DNA from: Nelumbo lutea
Lineage: Eukaryota > Streptophyta > Magnoliopsida > Proteales > Nelumbonaceae
Reading direction: 5' to 3'
NCBI GenBank assembly: GCA_022828595.1
Contig: JAKGHH010000003.1
Coordinates: forward strand, 103,563,583 to 103,627,582
Length of the DNA stretch: 64,000 nucleotides
The notes under the pieces are model-generated. The model had not been told where the DNA came from, did not search any database, and worked only from the letters and a program-made list of their open reading frames with translations. Positions 31,364 to 40,531 of the stretch are shown here, in pieces. Position 1 is the stretch's first letter, and each line of letters starts with the position of its first letter. A program made the position numbers and the translations under genes.

Positions 31364-31581
31364 TAATGAAGAGACAGAAAGATAATAAGAATGGGATGAT
31401 TTTTTATGCTTTTGTACATCAAAATTTATAGCTCTCTCTAGGATACAAACTAGGTAACAAATCTCCCTAAATAAAGGAAAAAAATAAAACTGATTTCTAA
31501 AAATATTTGTACAGCTCACAAATCTCTCAACTACCTAAAATAGCACATAATTTAATACATAATTACCGAAATCTTCCAACA
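31364..31581 (-). repeat. Element D 3' LTR and polypurine tract
   Basis: 218 bp, with the element-orientation start at 31581. The adjoining CTCCCTCAAGC at 31582-31592 is the complement of the polypurine tract GCTTGAGGGAG. It contains 12 bp more than the other LTR owing to two indels. Confidence 0.9.
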
Positions 31582-31586
31582 CTCCC

Positions 31587-33250
31587 TCAAGCTAGCATGA
31601 ATATATCACTCATGGCAAGCTTGCTAACTAAGTTCTCATACTGCGCCCTAGGAAGCCCTTTGGTGAGAATGTTTGCTACTTGGCTCGTGGTGGGTATGTA
31701 GGACATGCATATCACACCACTATCTATCTTCTCCTTGATGAAATGTTTATCCAGTTCTACATGCTTTGTTTTGTCATGTAGAACTGGATTATGAGCTATG
31801 GAAATAGCTGCCTTGTTATCAAAATAGACTTTAATAGGTATTGGTGTAGGAACCTTCAACTCTTCTAGGAGCCTTTTGATCCATAACACTTCACAAAAGC
31901 CATGTGCAACAGAGCGGAATTCTGCCTCTACACTACTCCTTGCTACAACACTCTATTTTTTGCTCCTCCAGGTGACCAAATTCCCTCCTACCAAAGTGCA
32001 GTAACCTGAAGTTGATCTTCTATCATTTATATTACCTACCCAATCTGCATCTGTAGGCTTCGACTTGGAGATGACCCCTATTTTTGAACAAGAGTCCTTT
32101 CCCCGGAATTCCTTTCAGGTATCTCAAAATCCTGAACACAACTTCAAAGTGAGTAGGTCCAGGTGAATGCATAAACTGACTTACTACACTTACTGCAAAG
32201 GCTATGTCAGGTCTTGTGTGTGACAAATAGATTAGTCTTCCAACTAATCTTTGATAATGTTCTCGGTCAACCACCTCATTTGATGTTGCTGCTTTTAACT
32301 TCATATTTGGGTCCATTAGAGTTTCTGCAGGTTTACAACCTGTCATCCCTGTCTCCTTGAGAAAATCAAGAATGTATTTGCATTGGTTGATAAAGATTCC
32401 CTCCTTGGACCTTGCAACTCCATTCCGAGAAAATATTTAAGTTTTCCTAGGTCTTTAATTTCAAATTCAGCCTCAAGCTTATTCTTCAACTTGTTGATTT
32501 CAAATAAGTCATCTCCAGTCATAATAATATCGTCTACATACACTATCAAAATAGCTATTTTACCTTTGGTGGAGTGCTTGAAAAATAAAGTATGATCAGC
32601 TTGACTTTGTGAGAAGTCGTGCCGCCTTACTGCATCCCCAAATCGTTCAAACCAAGCTCTTGGTGATTGCTTTAGCCCATATAGGGATTTTTTTAACCTG
32701 CAAACTTTGCCTCTTCTAAGACTTTCATCAAATCCTGGTGGTAGGTCCATGTATACTTCTTCCTTTAGGTCTCCATTCAAGAATCCATTCTTGATATCGA
32801 ACTGACGAAGTGGCCAGTTAAAATTAACCACAAGAGAAAGAAGTATTCTGATAGAGTTAATTTTAGCAACAAGAGCAAAAGTCTCTTGGTAGTCTATACC
32901 ATGAGTTTGGGTAAATCCTTTTGCTACGAGTCTTGCTTTGTATCTCTCCACACTTCCGCCAGCCTTGCACTTCACTGTAAACACCCATTTGCACCCGACT
33001 ATCTTCTTGTCATGGGGTAGATCAGTAATACTCCACGTATTACTTTTTCTAAGAGCATTCATCTCTTTCATCACAGCTAACCTCCATTTCGGATAATCTA
33101 ATGCTTCCTGAACAGTTCTTGGCACATACAGATTAGAAATCCTAGACACAAATGCTTTATGAGTATGTGATAATTTCTCATATGACAAGTATTTTGCAAT
33201 AGGATGTTTTGTGCAAGCTCAGGTACCTTTTCTTAATGCAATTGGAATGT
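31587..33250 (-). pseudogene. Element D reverse transcriptase and RNase H in three frames
   Basis: 33188-32343 encodes RT: EALDYPKWRLAVMKEMNALR, VGCKWVFTVKCKAGGSVERY, FDIKNGFLNGDLKEEVYM, LYGLKQSPRAWFERF, and an intact LIVYVDDIIMTG. A frameshift near 32350 moves to [12 protein letters not shown] and [21 protein letters not shown] second one near 32040 leads to the RNase H end (WIKRLLEELKVP, YFDNKAAISIAHNP, NILTKGLPRAQY). A stop replaces Gln or Lys after WRSKK near 31955. Three or four lesions in an otherwise complete module. Confidence 0.85.
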
Positions 33251-33320
33251 CAAAATCTGAAGAGGACAAATTAGGCAAATCATTAGATAAAGACGGAATA
33301 GGAGTAGAAGAAGGATTACT

Positions 33321-34934
33321 CTAAGTTGTAGGACCTTCACTCGACAAATTAGATTGGACTTCTTCTGTAGGAACAACTGGAACAGTAGTACTTTTGTGAA
33401 ACCTCTTCCTGGTATAAAACTGAAGCTTAGGATGAGGATTGTGATCCATTTGAAGTACTTCTCCCCTTGTCTCTGATAATGTAGTATCTGGCAAATTTAG
33501 ATTAAGAGTACTATCACTAGGTTCCATTCTTTCAACAATTGTTTCCAAAACTTGGTTATCAGAATTAATCAAAGGTATAAATTCTTCTAGAATAGGTAAA
33601 GTTTCCCAAAAATTATCTTCCTTACTTATGTTCTCCCCCTGAAGAGAATTTTTTTGAAAGAAAGGTTGGTCCTCAACAAAGTGTACATCCATACTCTCAA
33701 AAAATTTCTTTGTAACTGGATTAAAGCATTTGTACCCTTTTTTATTAGATGCATAACCAAGAAACACACATTTTTCAGCTTTTGGATCCAGTTTTGATCG
33801 AAAAACATTTGGTATATACACATAACAGACACAACCAAACACTTTTAAAGGAAGATCTGTAGTTATTCGAGATGTGGGAAAACAATTTTTCAGATTCTGT
33901 AAAGGAGTTTCATATTTTAAAACTCGAGATGGCATTCTATTTATCAGATAACATGCAGTTAGGAGAGCATTTCCCCAGAGATATTTAGGTACATTCATAG
34001 AAAACATGATGGCTCTAGCTACCTCAAGAAGGTGCCTATTTTTTCTTTCAGCAATTCCATTCTGTTGTGGTGTGTCACGACAAGTTGATTGATGGATAAT
34101 ACCTTTTTCGGTCAGAAATGCTCCTAAGTATTTGTTAAAGTATTCAGTCCCATTATCTGATCTTAGAATACCAATTTTGGTTTGAAATTGATTTTCAATC
34201 ATTAGGAAAAATTCTTTAAATCTTTGTTCAACCTTTGATTTTCTTTCCAACAAGTAAACCCAACATACCCTTGTATGGTCATTAATAAAAGTCACAAACC
34301 ATTTTTTTCCAGAAAGTGTTTTAACCTTAGATGGGCCCCAAACATCACTATGTAACAAATAAAATGGTTTTGAAGCAAAATAAGGTTTTATTGGAAATAA
34401 AACACGATGATCTTTAGCCAAATAACAAGCCTCACAATGAAGTTTTGACCAATCAATTCCTTTAAGCAATATAGGAAACAAATGTTTGAGATATGGAAAA
34501 CTAGGATGCCCTAATCTTCTATGCCATAATATAACTTGATCACAAACAGAGATTGAACTCGTACTACTTAAACCATGAACTTTTTTATTACCAATAGCGG
34601 TTTCATCAAAGTAGTAGAGTCCATTTATCTCTCTAGCAGTTCCAATCATCTTCCCCGAGTTCTGGTCTTGAAAAACACAAGTGGAAGGAAGAAAAAGAAT
34701 GGAGTAGTTAGTATCTTTAGACAATCTGCTAACAGAAAGAAGATTGCAGGCAAGTTTTGGAACATGTAAAACACATTTCAGAGTATTTTTTTCTGAAATT
34801 TTAATGTTTCCTTTGCCTGCAATAGATGAAAGACTACCATCAGCTATTCTCACTTTTTCAATACCAGAACAAGGATAATAGGAACTAAATAAATTATAGC
34901 AGCTTGTCATATGATCGGAGGCCCCTGAATCTAT
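33321..34934 (-). CDS. Element D protease and integrase frame
   Basis: The 529-codon frame from 34910 lies just after the protease site IIDSGASDHMTSCYN, which is open from the stop at 34935. It holds the HHCC region (LWHRRLGHPSFPYL, CEACYLAKDH) and the integrase catalytic acidic residues in HSDVWGPS, RSDNGTEYF and PQQNGIAERKN. The integrase tail follows (LINRMPSRVLKYETPL, FGCVCYVYIPNVF, FLGYASNKKGYKCF). It ends at a TAA in the linker before RT. The catalytic residues appear present, so it may be one or two mutations from an open gag-pol frame. No host function. Confidence 0.85.
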   Translation of the reverse strand: MDSGASDHMTSCYNLFSSYYPCSGIEKVRIADGSLSSIAGKGNIKISEKNTLKCVLHVPKLACNLLSVSRLSKDTNYSILFLPSTCVFQDQNSGKMIGTAREINGLYYFDETAIGNKKVHGLSSTSSISVCDQVILWHRRLGHPSFPYLKHLFPILLKGIDWSKLHCEACYLAKDHRVLFPIKPYFASKPFYLLHSDVWGPSKVKTLSGKKWFVTFINDHTRVCWVYLLERKSKVEQRFKEFFLMIENQFQTKIGILRSDNGTEYFNKYLGAFLTEKGIIHQSTCRDTPQQNGIAERKNRHLLEVARAIMFSMNVPKYLWGNALLTACYLINRMPSRVLKYETPLQNLKNCFPTSRITTDLPLKVFGCVCYVYIPNVFRSKLDPKAEKCVFLGYASNKKGYKCFNPVTKKFFESMDVHFVEDQPFFQKNSLQGENISKEDNFWETLPILEEFIPLINSDNQVLETIVERMEPSDSTLNLNLPDTTLSETRGEVLQMDHNPHPKLQFYTRKRFHKSTTVPVVPTEEVQSNLSSEGPTT

Positions 34935-34937
34935 GAT

Positions 34938-36014
34938 CTAAGGACCGGATTTTCCTAGAATTGAGAGTGCCAAAGAATTGCTACCTGTTTGTGCCATAGA
35001 CCTGACAAGAGTATTAGGTGACGAATAGGATTTTAGTAGTTTAAGAAGGTGATCTATTTGCTCTTTACTGAATGGAGATGATTCAGCCTCGTTTGTTGTA
35101 GGTATATTCTGTTCACTAGGTTTGTTTGCCCTGCCATTGGATGGTCTCCCGTGCAGTTTGTACCAATTCTCTCGGGTATGGCGAGGTTTCCCACAGTAAT
35201 CACAGCGCAGGTTATTCTTGTCTCCAACCCACTGATTTTGGGATGACCTTCGACTGACTTGGGCCTCGGAAATAATCAGGGCTGACCCTTCCACAGGTTC
35301 GGTTGTACCTGCAGCCTTCTTTGCAAGCATCACTTGTCTCCGGCTTTCTTCTCTACGTACTTCTGCAAATACCTCACCGATTGGGGGCAGAGGGTTTCTT
35401 CCAATAATTCGGCCATGAACCTCATCGAATTCAACATTTAAATCTGCAAGAAACTTGAAGACTCGGCCAACATTCACCATCTTCTTGTAATAATTGCAGT
35501 CATCGGGTGACTTCCACTCGTAATCGTTGAATAATTCCAGGTCCTGCCAAATTCTCTTAAGAGAATTAAAACACTTAGTCACAGAGTTCTCACCTTGGCG
35601 AATATCTCCGAGTTGTAGAGTTGACTCGTACACTTGGGATTGATTCCCTAAATCAGAGTACATTTGTGAGACATTGTCCAATAATTCCTTGGCTGTAGAA
35701 TAGCAGAGATAATTTGCCCCTATCTCTTCAGTCATGGAGTTAACCAACCACGTCATCACCATGGAATTTTCAGCATCCCAAACAGCATAGGCTGGATCCT
35801 TCACATCAGGCTTCTTCGTGTCTCCTATGATATAGCCAATTTTCCCTCTCCCTCTGAGATACACGCGAACAGATTGTGACCACCGGAGAAAGTTGTCACC
35901 ATTTAGTCGGATTGTAGTGATCTGAATAGAGTGATTTTCAGGCAGATTCCGGACAATCTGGGGCTCAGGCTGAGAAGGCTGAGGAGGCTGAGAACTGGAC
36001 GTGACGTAGGACAT
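34938..36014 (-). CDS. Element D gag
   Basis: The 358-codon frame starts MSYVTSSSQPP, a plausible start 55 bp from the primer site. It has the copia gag core (LNGDNFLRWSQSVRVYLRGR, GYIIGDTKKPDVKDPAYAVW, YSDLGNQSQVYESTLQLGDI). The zinc knuckle is CDYCGKPRHTRENW, so the fourth metal ligand is Trp instead of Cys. It ends KSGP then TAG, exactly where Trp (TGG) is expected before IIDSGAS. The same TAG is in the second copy at 47249-47251. Confidence 0.85.
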   Translation of the reverse strand: MSYVTSSSQPPQPSQPEPQIVRNLPENHSIQITTIRLNGDNFLRWSQSVRVYLRGRGKIGYIIGDTKKPDVKDPAYAVWDAENSMVMTWLVNSMTEEIGANYLCYSTAKELLDNVSQMYSDLGNQSQVYESTLQLGDIRQGENSVTKCFNSLKRIWQDLELFNDYEWKSPDDCNYYKKMVNVGRVFKFLADLNVEFDEVHGRIIGRNPLPPIGEVFAEVRREESRRQVMLAKKAAGTTEPVEGSALIISEAQVSRRSSQNQWVGDKNNLRCDYCGKPRHTRENWYKLHGRPSNGRANKPSEQNIPTTNEAESSPFSKEQIDHLLKLLKSYSSPNTLVRSMAQTGSNSLALSILGKSGP

Positions 36015-36057
36015 TTTTTAGGGACAAAAACACAGAAACAAACCCTAGGTCTTTTCT

Positions 36058-36275
36058 GTTCTGATACCATAAAGAAGAGACAGATAATAAGAATGGGATG
36101 ATTTTTTATGCTTTTGTACATCAAAATTTATAGCTCTCTCTAGGATACAAACTAGGTAACAAATCTCCCTAAATAAAGGAAAAAAATAAAACTGATTTCT
36201 AAAAATATTTGTACAGCTCACAAATCTCTCAACTACCTAAAATAGCACATACATAATTACCGAAATCTTCCAACA
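36058..36275 (-). repeat. Element D 5' LTR and primer binding site
   Basis: The LTR spans 36070-36275. Its inner end abuts GTTCTGATACCA at 36058-36069, the complement of a primer site TGGTATCAGAAC, one base off the usual initiator tRNA-Met site (GAGC to GAAC). The outer end TCTTCCAACA adjoins C's LTR. Confidence 0.9.
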
Positions 36276-37205
36276 AAAAGAGATCATTGGGGCTGATGAG
36301 AGGTTTGAGAACAGCTCTCTCTTCTTCTTCCTTTCCTTCAATCTTCTTCGTCCATCACTTCTCTCTCTTCAATTCCTTCTTTTCTCCTATTTCTTTTCTT
36401 TTAATTCAGATTATTGCAGGTGTGATTTACAACTGAGTGCTTAAAATGGGAGAAGGATTGGGTTTCTCATTACCTACATTCTAGCAGTGAGCAGAAGTTA
36501 TTGGAGGCCTATTCCTGAGTTTTTTCTTTGAGGCTTAAAGATGGACTGTTTTGGGGGTTTTATCAGCTATAAATATCTCTGGGGTATATGTTGAAAATTC
36601 ATCTTTGAGGAGGGAATTTGAACTCCTATGAGATTTATTTGTTACTTGTTCTTTCTGTAGAAAGTGCAGCATGAGTTGTTATTTGTAATGTGCAACTCAG
36701 TTTCTTGAGAAGGGATATTCTGAATATCATGCCTTAGTGATGATAAGATTCTTGTTAGGTTGTTGTGTTAACCAAATAATTCATTGCTTAGGTTTATTGA
36801 GTGTATCATATCAGTTTCTGTTTCTTTGATTTCTTACTCTCCTGAGCTGCATCATGTTACTGCTTAAGGTAGAGCCTTCGTGAAACATGCAGAAGATGCA
36901 GCATGTAACAAAAAGGTATTCAGGGCTTCTTCTGTAGTGTTTCTTACATTTTACATTTATCATATACATAAGATGTTCCTATTCAAAGGTTATTTCTTCC
37001 CTGTAGAGTTCTAAGAATAGCTAACATTACAATGCATTGTTACATTTTTTTCTTTCAAGTGAATATGGCTTAAGATATTCCTATTCAAATCATAGGAAAA
37101 AGTTCCTCAATGCCAATGAATGACCACATGCTCTATTTTGCTGTTATACTCTGGGTGGCTCTTGCAATCAAAATTCCGCTGTTCCTTCCCTTCCCATTTT
37201 CCAAC

Positions 37206-37362
37206 ATATTTTCAGTATTATCCATGCTGCCTAAAAGGTTTCAACAAGATGCAGTTGTTTATTAGTGGAATATGCACCGGAGGTGGAAGCATATTTTCCA
37301 GTATTTTCCATACTGCTTAAAACCTTTCACCAAGATGCAGTTGATTGTTAGTGGAAATTCGC
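37206..37362 (+). repeat. Imperfect 85-bp direct repeat
   Basis: ATATTTTCAGTATTATCCATGCTGCC at 37206 recurs as ATATTTTCCAGTATTTTCCATACTGC at 37291, and both continue into CAAGATGCAGTTG and TTAGTGGAA. The copies are clearly diverged. No coding sense. Confidence 0.7.
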
Positions 37363-37964
37363 AATCCACTTAAGGATGGAAATCTTAGTGGAAAGGTTGT
37401 CAGGGTAATTGGATATTGATTTTGGCATGTTGATTAGATGATCTTTCGTAATTAAACTTTAGAATATTGGAGGTTCAAATTTTTTAATCATCCATTGATG
37501 CTGAGTTTTTCTTTCTAGTATCTTTATTGGTCTGTATTATCAATGTGATGAAGTGATTACTAGTCATTTTAGCCTCTCTAGTCAATGCAATGACCAGTCA
37601 GTAATTAAACACTGACTAGTCGATAAAAAAGAAGATATGTTCTAAATTTGAGATATTTATGCAATCTCATAAATAGATGGGTATAAACTAGAGTTATGCA
37701 AGAAGAGAACGGTAACTACACATAGTTTAGTCTATGTTTTGCAACAACGAAAAGTTTGGTTGGGTAGGCTAGGATTAGGAGCCACAACCTTTGTTTTCCA
37801 AAGAAAGAGTTAACTTGGACAGTTTGATGTGCCATTTGTTTGTGGTAAATTTGTATCAAAACCATTGATTGGAAGAAAACTTAAAGAACTCCACTGCCAT
37901 ATTTTATTTTATGCATTTTCTATTTTACATACCATCATCTAATCATATTCCAAGGGGGCATTAC

Positions 37965-38125
37965 TTGGTTTAATTCTAAAATCTTGAGCTGGCAAGCGTG
38001 AGAATGTGGGTTCGAGCCTGAGAGTGTCCACTTTGTGTAAAACATGCCATAGATTAGGACCATATCCAGTCTACCCCTCCCAAGACCCAGATAGCTGGGA
38101 CCAATGTTTGGGTTATGGCCATGTT
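37965..38125 (+). mobile_element. Au-like SINE
   Basis: GTGGGTTCGAGCC at 38006-38018 is a good RNA polymerase III B box. It is followed by the Au-SINE style body: GTCCACTTTGTGTAAAACA, then CCCCTCCCAAGACCCAGATA and GGGACC. The A box is poorly preserved. The end and target duplication are not resolved. The second copy at about 50280-50438 belongs to the repeated contig block. Confidence 0.5.
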
Positions 38126-38260
38126 CCGTCACTAATATTTAGAGCAACAGCTTGAGTATAGGAAAATGCAGACATATTCTATATTATTTCAAATAATTAG
38201 AAATACAAACAAACAAATAAAGATTGGAAATGATTTTATGGTTGACTATATTGTCTAGTT

Positions 38261-38577
38261 TTTTTTTTTTTTTTTGATAATTGAATTGTGTTTTTATTAA
38301 TCAAATGATAGATAGTACAGGCATCCCAAGGAGAGGCACAAGGTGCAGTCTCTCCTTAAAAGAAATATACAAGAAAATTACAGAGACAACAGTAGTGAAA
38401 AATTACAAAGCATCCCAGTACAAACTTTCCCTATTGACCCCTTGTTTGGCAAGACAATCAGCTAACGCATTAGCCGAGCTTCCCACCAGTGTCAGCCACC
38501 CACAACAACTTTAGAATCTCCTTCAAGTATTAGGTTCTCTACCCCAAGTTGATGTGCAGTTTGAAAACCTTGCAAGG
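38261..38577 (-). mobile_element. L1-type LINE, 3' part, with 18-bp target duplication
   Basis: The minus-strand poly(A) begins at 38261, after the target-site sequence TGACTATATTGTCTAGTT at 38243-38260. The same 18 bases with one mismatch lie at 60671-60688, on the far side of the LINE's other half. The minus strand holds the end of an RNase H domain (ANALADCLAKQG region). The copia LTR at 38578 cuts the LINE; its remaining 188 bp resume at 60483. Confidence 0.85.
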
Positions 38578-40531
38578 TGTTAGACAGTTTTGTATGCCCT
38601 TAGCTTCAATCATTTTGATGTACTTTTGTTATTTAGTGGAAATAAATAAAGTGCATGTTTGATTCATGTTGTTTGGTTTAATTCTGTGTAAAACCCTAAA
38701 ACTGGACATTTGTAGAGACTCATGTTAGTTTTAAATGTTCACAGCCGTTGGATAAGTCTGGGGAGATTTATCCTGCCAAGGCTGATACTGGTGTGCCACC
38801 AAGTGTTGGGATGGCCTGTCTCTGCCATCAGGGTAAGACCCGAGGCACATACAGCATGGGATTACTTGAATCCTTGAACCGGACCAGATTTCCAGTCTTG
38901 CCCTGGACCTTGGAGATAGATGGGCAAAACTGGAAAGTTACACCTGACCCCTAGACTCGATTATGACACTTCACTAGGTGCTGGATCAGGCTGCCTTTGA
39001 TATGCCAATCAGTGAGATCCTTAGTGGGGATCAAAACCTGGGTATGTTGGGGCAGTTTGAGAATTCATCTGAGTGGGTGGTCATAGTGACAGAATCAGCC
39101 ACTTTGTCGGACAAAGGGTAATGATCGGGAATGCACTCTCTCTGATGGAAACCAAACTGCCGGCAGTTGATTTCAATCGTTGGAATTTTGTTTTTGCAAA
39201 ATTAATATATTTACATATATATGTACGGTTTCAAAATGTTTGCAAATGGTTTTAATTCCCGGGATCCATGTGAGAGGAGAGTGCGGCACTGTTCCTTGCA
39301 GCCGAGGGAGAGGTCCTCTCTTGTCGGGCAGTGCTTGATCATTAAGGGCTGAGAGGTTAAGTGTAAGACCATTTAGGATAATACCTGATGGGCTAATCTT
39401 GCACCTGCCCACAGTCCCTGGGTTTTTATAAGATGGCTTGGCCCAGGGACCACTTAATGTAAGTGTTGGGCCCATAGGGTTCATACGATGGACTCAAGGG
39501 GTTCATTGAGATTTTCAGTGAATTTGGCTGGGCCTTGTATTAAAGGCTGGGCCGAACCCATGTGGCTGGTGTGTAGATCAATGCTTGGGTCCCACGCCAT
39601 ACAAAGAAGCCCAACTGGGCAGCAGATTGGAAACTAATTAAACACTGAATACTTAATGGGCCAAAAGACCATTTCGAAGTGGGCTGATATGATCACCCAT
39701 CAATGGGGCGAATTTGAGATTGAAGTTAGCAAAAAGGATTGGGCTCTTAGCCTTATCCACTCTTAGAGACCAAATTCAAATCAGATTTGAATCTGGTAAC
39801 CTTCTGATAAGATCAGGAGTAAGCTAACTCTATCTGGGAAAGGGATTAAGATTATCCCCTATCCAAATACTGATTTGGATTGGGATAACTCCTAATTAGG
39901 AGATTTCTTAATCAAGAAGAAAAGAGAGGAGTTTTTCGAATGAACCAATAGAGGGAAATCAGATTTCGATCCAAGAGGTTCTGGTAAGCAAGAAAGGTTC
40001 CTGCGAATTGAGATTAGATCTCATTCTCTCCAGAAAAGAAAACAGTTCAGTTTTTTTTCGTTTCTAGAAATCTCCTCCTGCCGCCGCCATCTGCATTGTT
40101 GCAAGATTTGATCTTTGCAGAAAAGAAAGTCAAGAAACCAGTTCTTGACATCAGTCTTGCAAGAAAGACTGAAAGAATTCAGTGTTTAGTACATCCAGGG
40201 GATTCTTGTGAAGGATCCAGTGTGCAGGACGCACCCTGCTGGTTCTGTTCCATCCACAGCTGTGTCATCTTCAGCAGGGACAGATCTTGGAGCATTCTTT
40301 GGGCGTGAACACCAACTTTGGGAGATACTGCTTCTCCGGATCAGGTATAATCTCCATTTATCTTTTGGTACAGATCTGGTTTGATTAGGGTTCAAGTAGA
40401 TCCTTGAATATTGTATTCTAAATTCAGGGAATATGATTCCCAGTTGGGAGAAGGTAGGAAATTTTTGAAATTCGCCCCACCCATTCCGCAACCTTTATGG
40501 CGTCCATTAGATGGATCCTACCATTCTTTCA
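38578..40531 (+). repeat. Element E LTR, first copy
   Basis: The 1954-bp LTR starts TGTTAGACAG and ends CATTCTTTCA. It is flanked on the left by CAAGG, and the far LTR is flanked by TAAGG (60483-60487), four of five identical. At least nine TGGGCC/TGGGCT words, counting both strands, lie at 39389-39745. It is about 1% different by eye from the LTR at 58526. LTRs this long suit the Angela or SIRE-like groups of copia. Confidence 0.9.

Larger units (their letters stand above)
31364..36275 (-). mobile_element. Ty1/copia element D, minus strand, inserted in C's 3' LTR
   Basis: This 4912-bp element has short terminal repeats of 218 bp (31364-31581) and 206 bp (36070-36275). They are almost identical: one substitution and indels of 4 and 8 bp, suggesting a recent insertion. 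In the element's direction LTRs start TGTTGGAAGATTTC. gag, protease-integrase and RT-RNase H follow in order with few lesions. A second partial copy lies at 45507-48577 beyond the assembly gap. Confidence 0.95.
25558..36434 (+). mobile_element. Ty1/copia element C, inserted in a cullin exon
   Basis: LTR start TGTAGAGATAATGGGCC at 25558; the outer end is at 36434. The 5-bp flanks GAGTG (25553-25557 and 36435-36439) agree; the shared block may be as long as CTGAGTG because the LTR end is ambiguous. Its internal region has gag, protease, integrase, RT and RNase H in order, with many stops. It carries a solo LTR (28503-28779), a 322-bp duplication in RT, and element D within its 3' LTR. Without these it would be about 5.7 kb. 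Confidence 0.9.
31171..36434 (+). repeat. Element C 3' LTR, split by element D
   Basis: The left part, 31171-31363, matches the 5' LTR up to ACAACAAAATAATAAAA. The right part, 36276-36434, resumes at AAAAGAGATCATTGGGGCTG and ends TTTACAACT. Element D sits between, in opposite orientation, flanked by A-rich sequence compatible with an AAAAA duplication. Confidence 0.9.
24774..36915 (+). pseudogene. CUL1-like cullin pseudogene exons, split by copia C and D
   Basis: Separated exon pieces match plant cullin-1 in order. At 24793 EIVKRWANYEVMVSWLSHFF runs into VGLTCF after a deletion. 25127-25174 gives VRDSVISL with donor GTATGT. 25259-25457 gives IDQGQEGEKIN, stop, then IFVEIGMGQ and YYSRMASNWILEDSCRDYML with a donor. 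The exon at 25550 is cut after eight bases by element C and continues at 36440 (CLKWEKDWVSHYLHSSSEQ). 36662-36747 gives KVQHELLFV. 36853-36915 gives HVTA, stop, GRAFVKHAEDAA. Cullins are scaffolds of SCF ubiquitin ligases. Introns are kept, so this is a duplicated gene fragment, not a retrocopy. Stops, frameshifts and missing RING-binding exons make it dead. Confidence 0.85.
36916..38242. other. No gene recognised, flank of cullin pseudogene and L1
   Basis: Mostly AT-rich non-coding DNA after the last recognised cullin exon; no later cullin exon (neddylation region or mid-domain) is found. It contains an 85-bp direct repeat and an Au-like SINE, listed separately, and a patch rich in GACTAGTC/GACCAGTC words at 37555-37625. 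The same segment recurs at 49220-50555. Confidence 0.5.

Noticed and set aside
37975..38020. A tRNA gene at the GGGTTCGAGCC motif
   Set aside because: Only the B box is convincing; no cloverleaf can be formed and the downstream body matches an Au-like SINE.
36916..38242. Further cullin exons after 36915
   Set aside because: I searched by eye for the next conserved cullin blocks in all frames and found none that were convincing.
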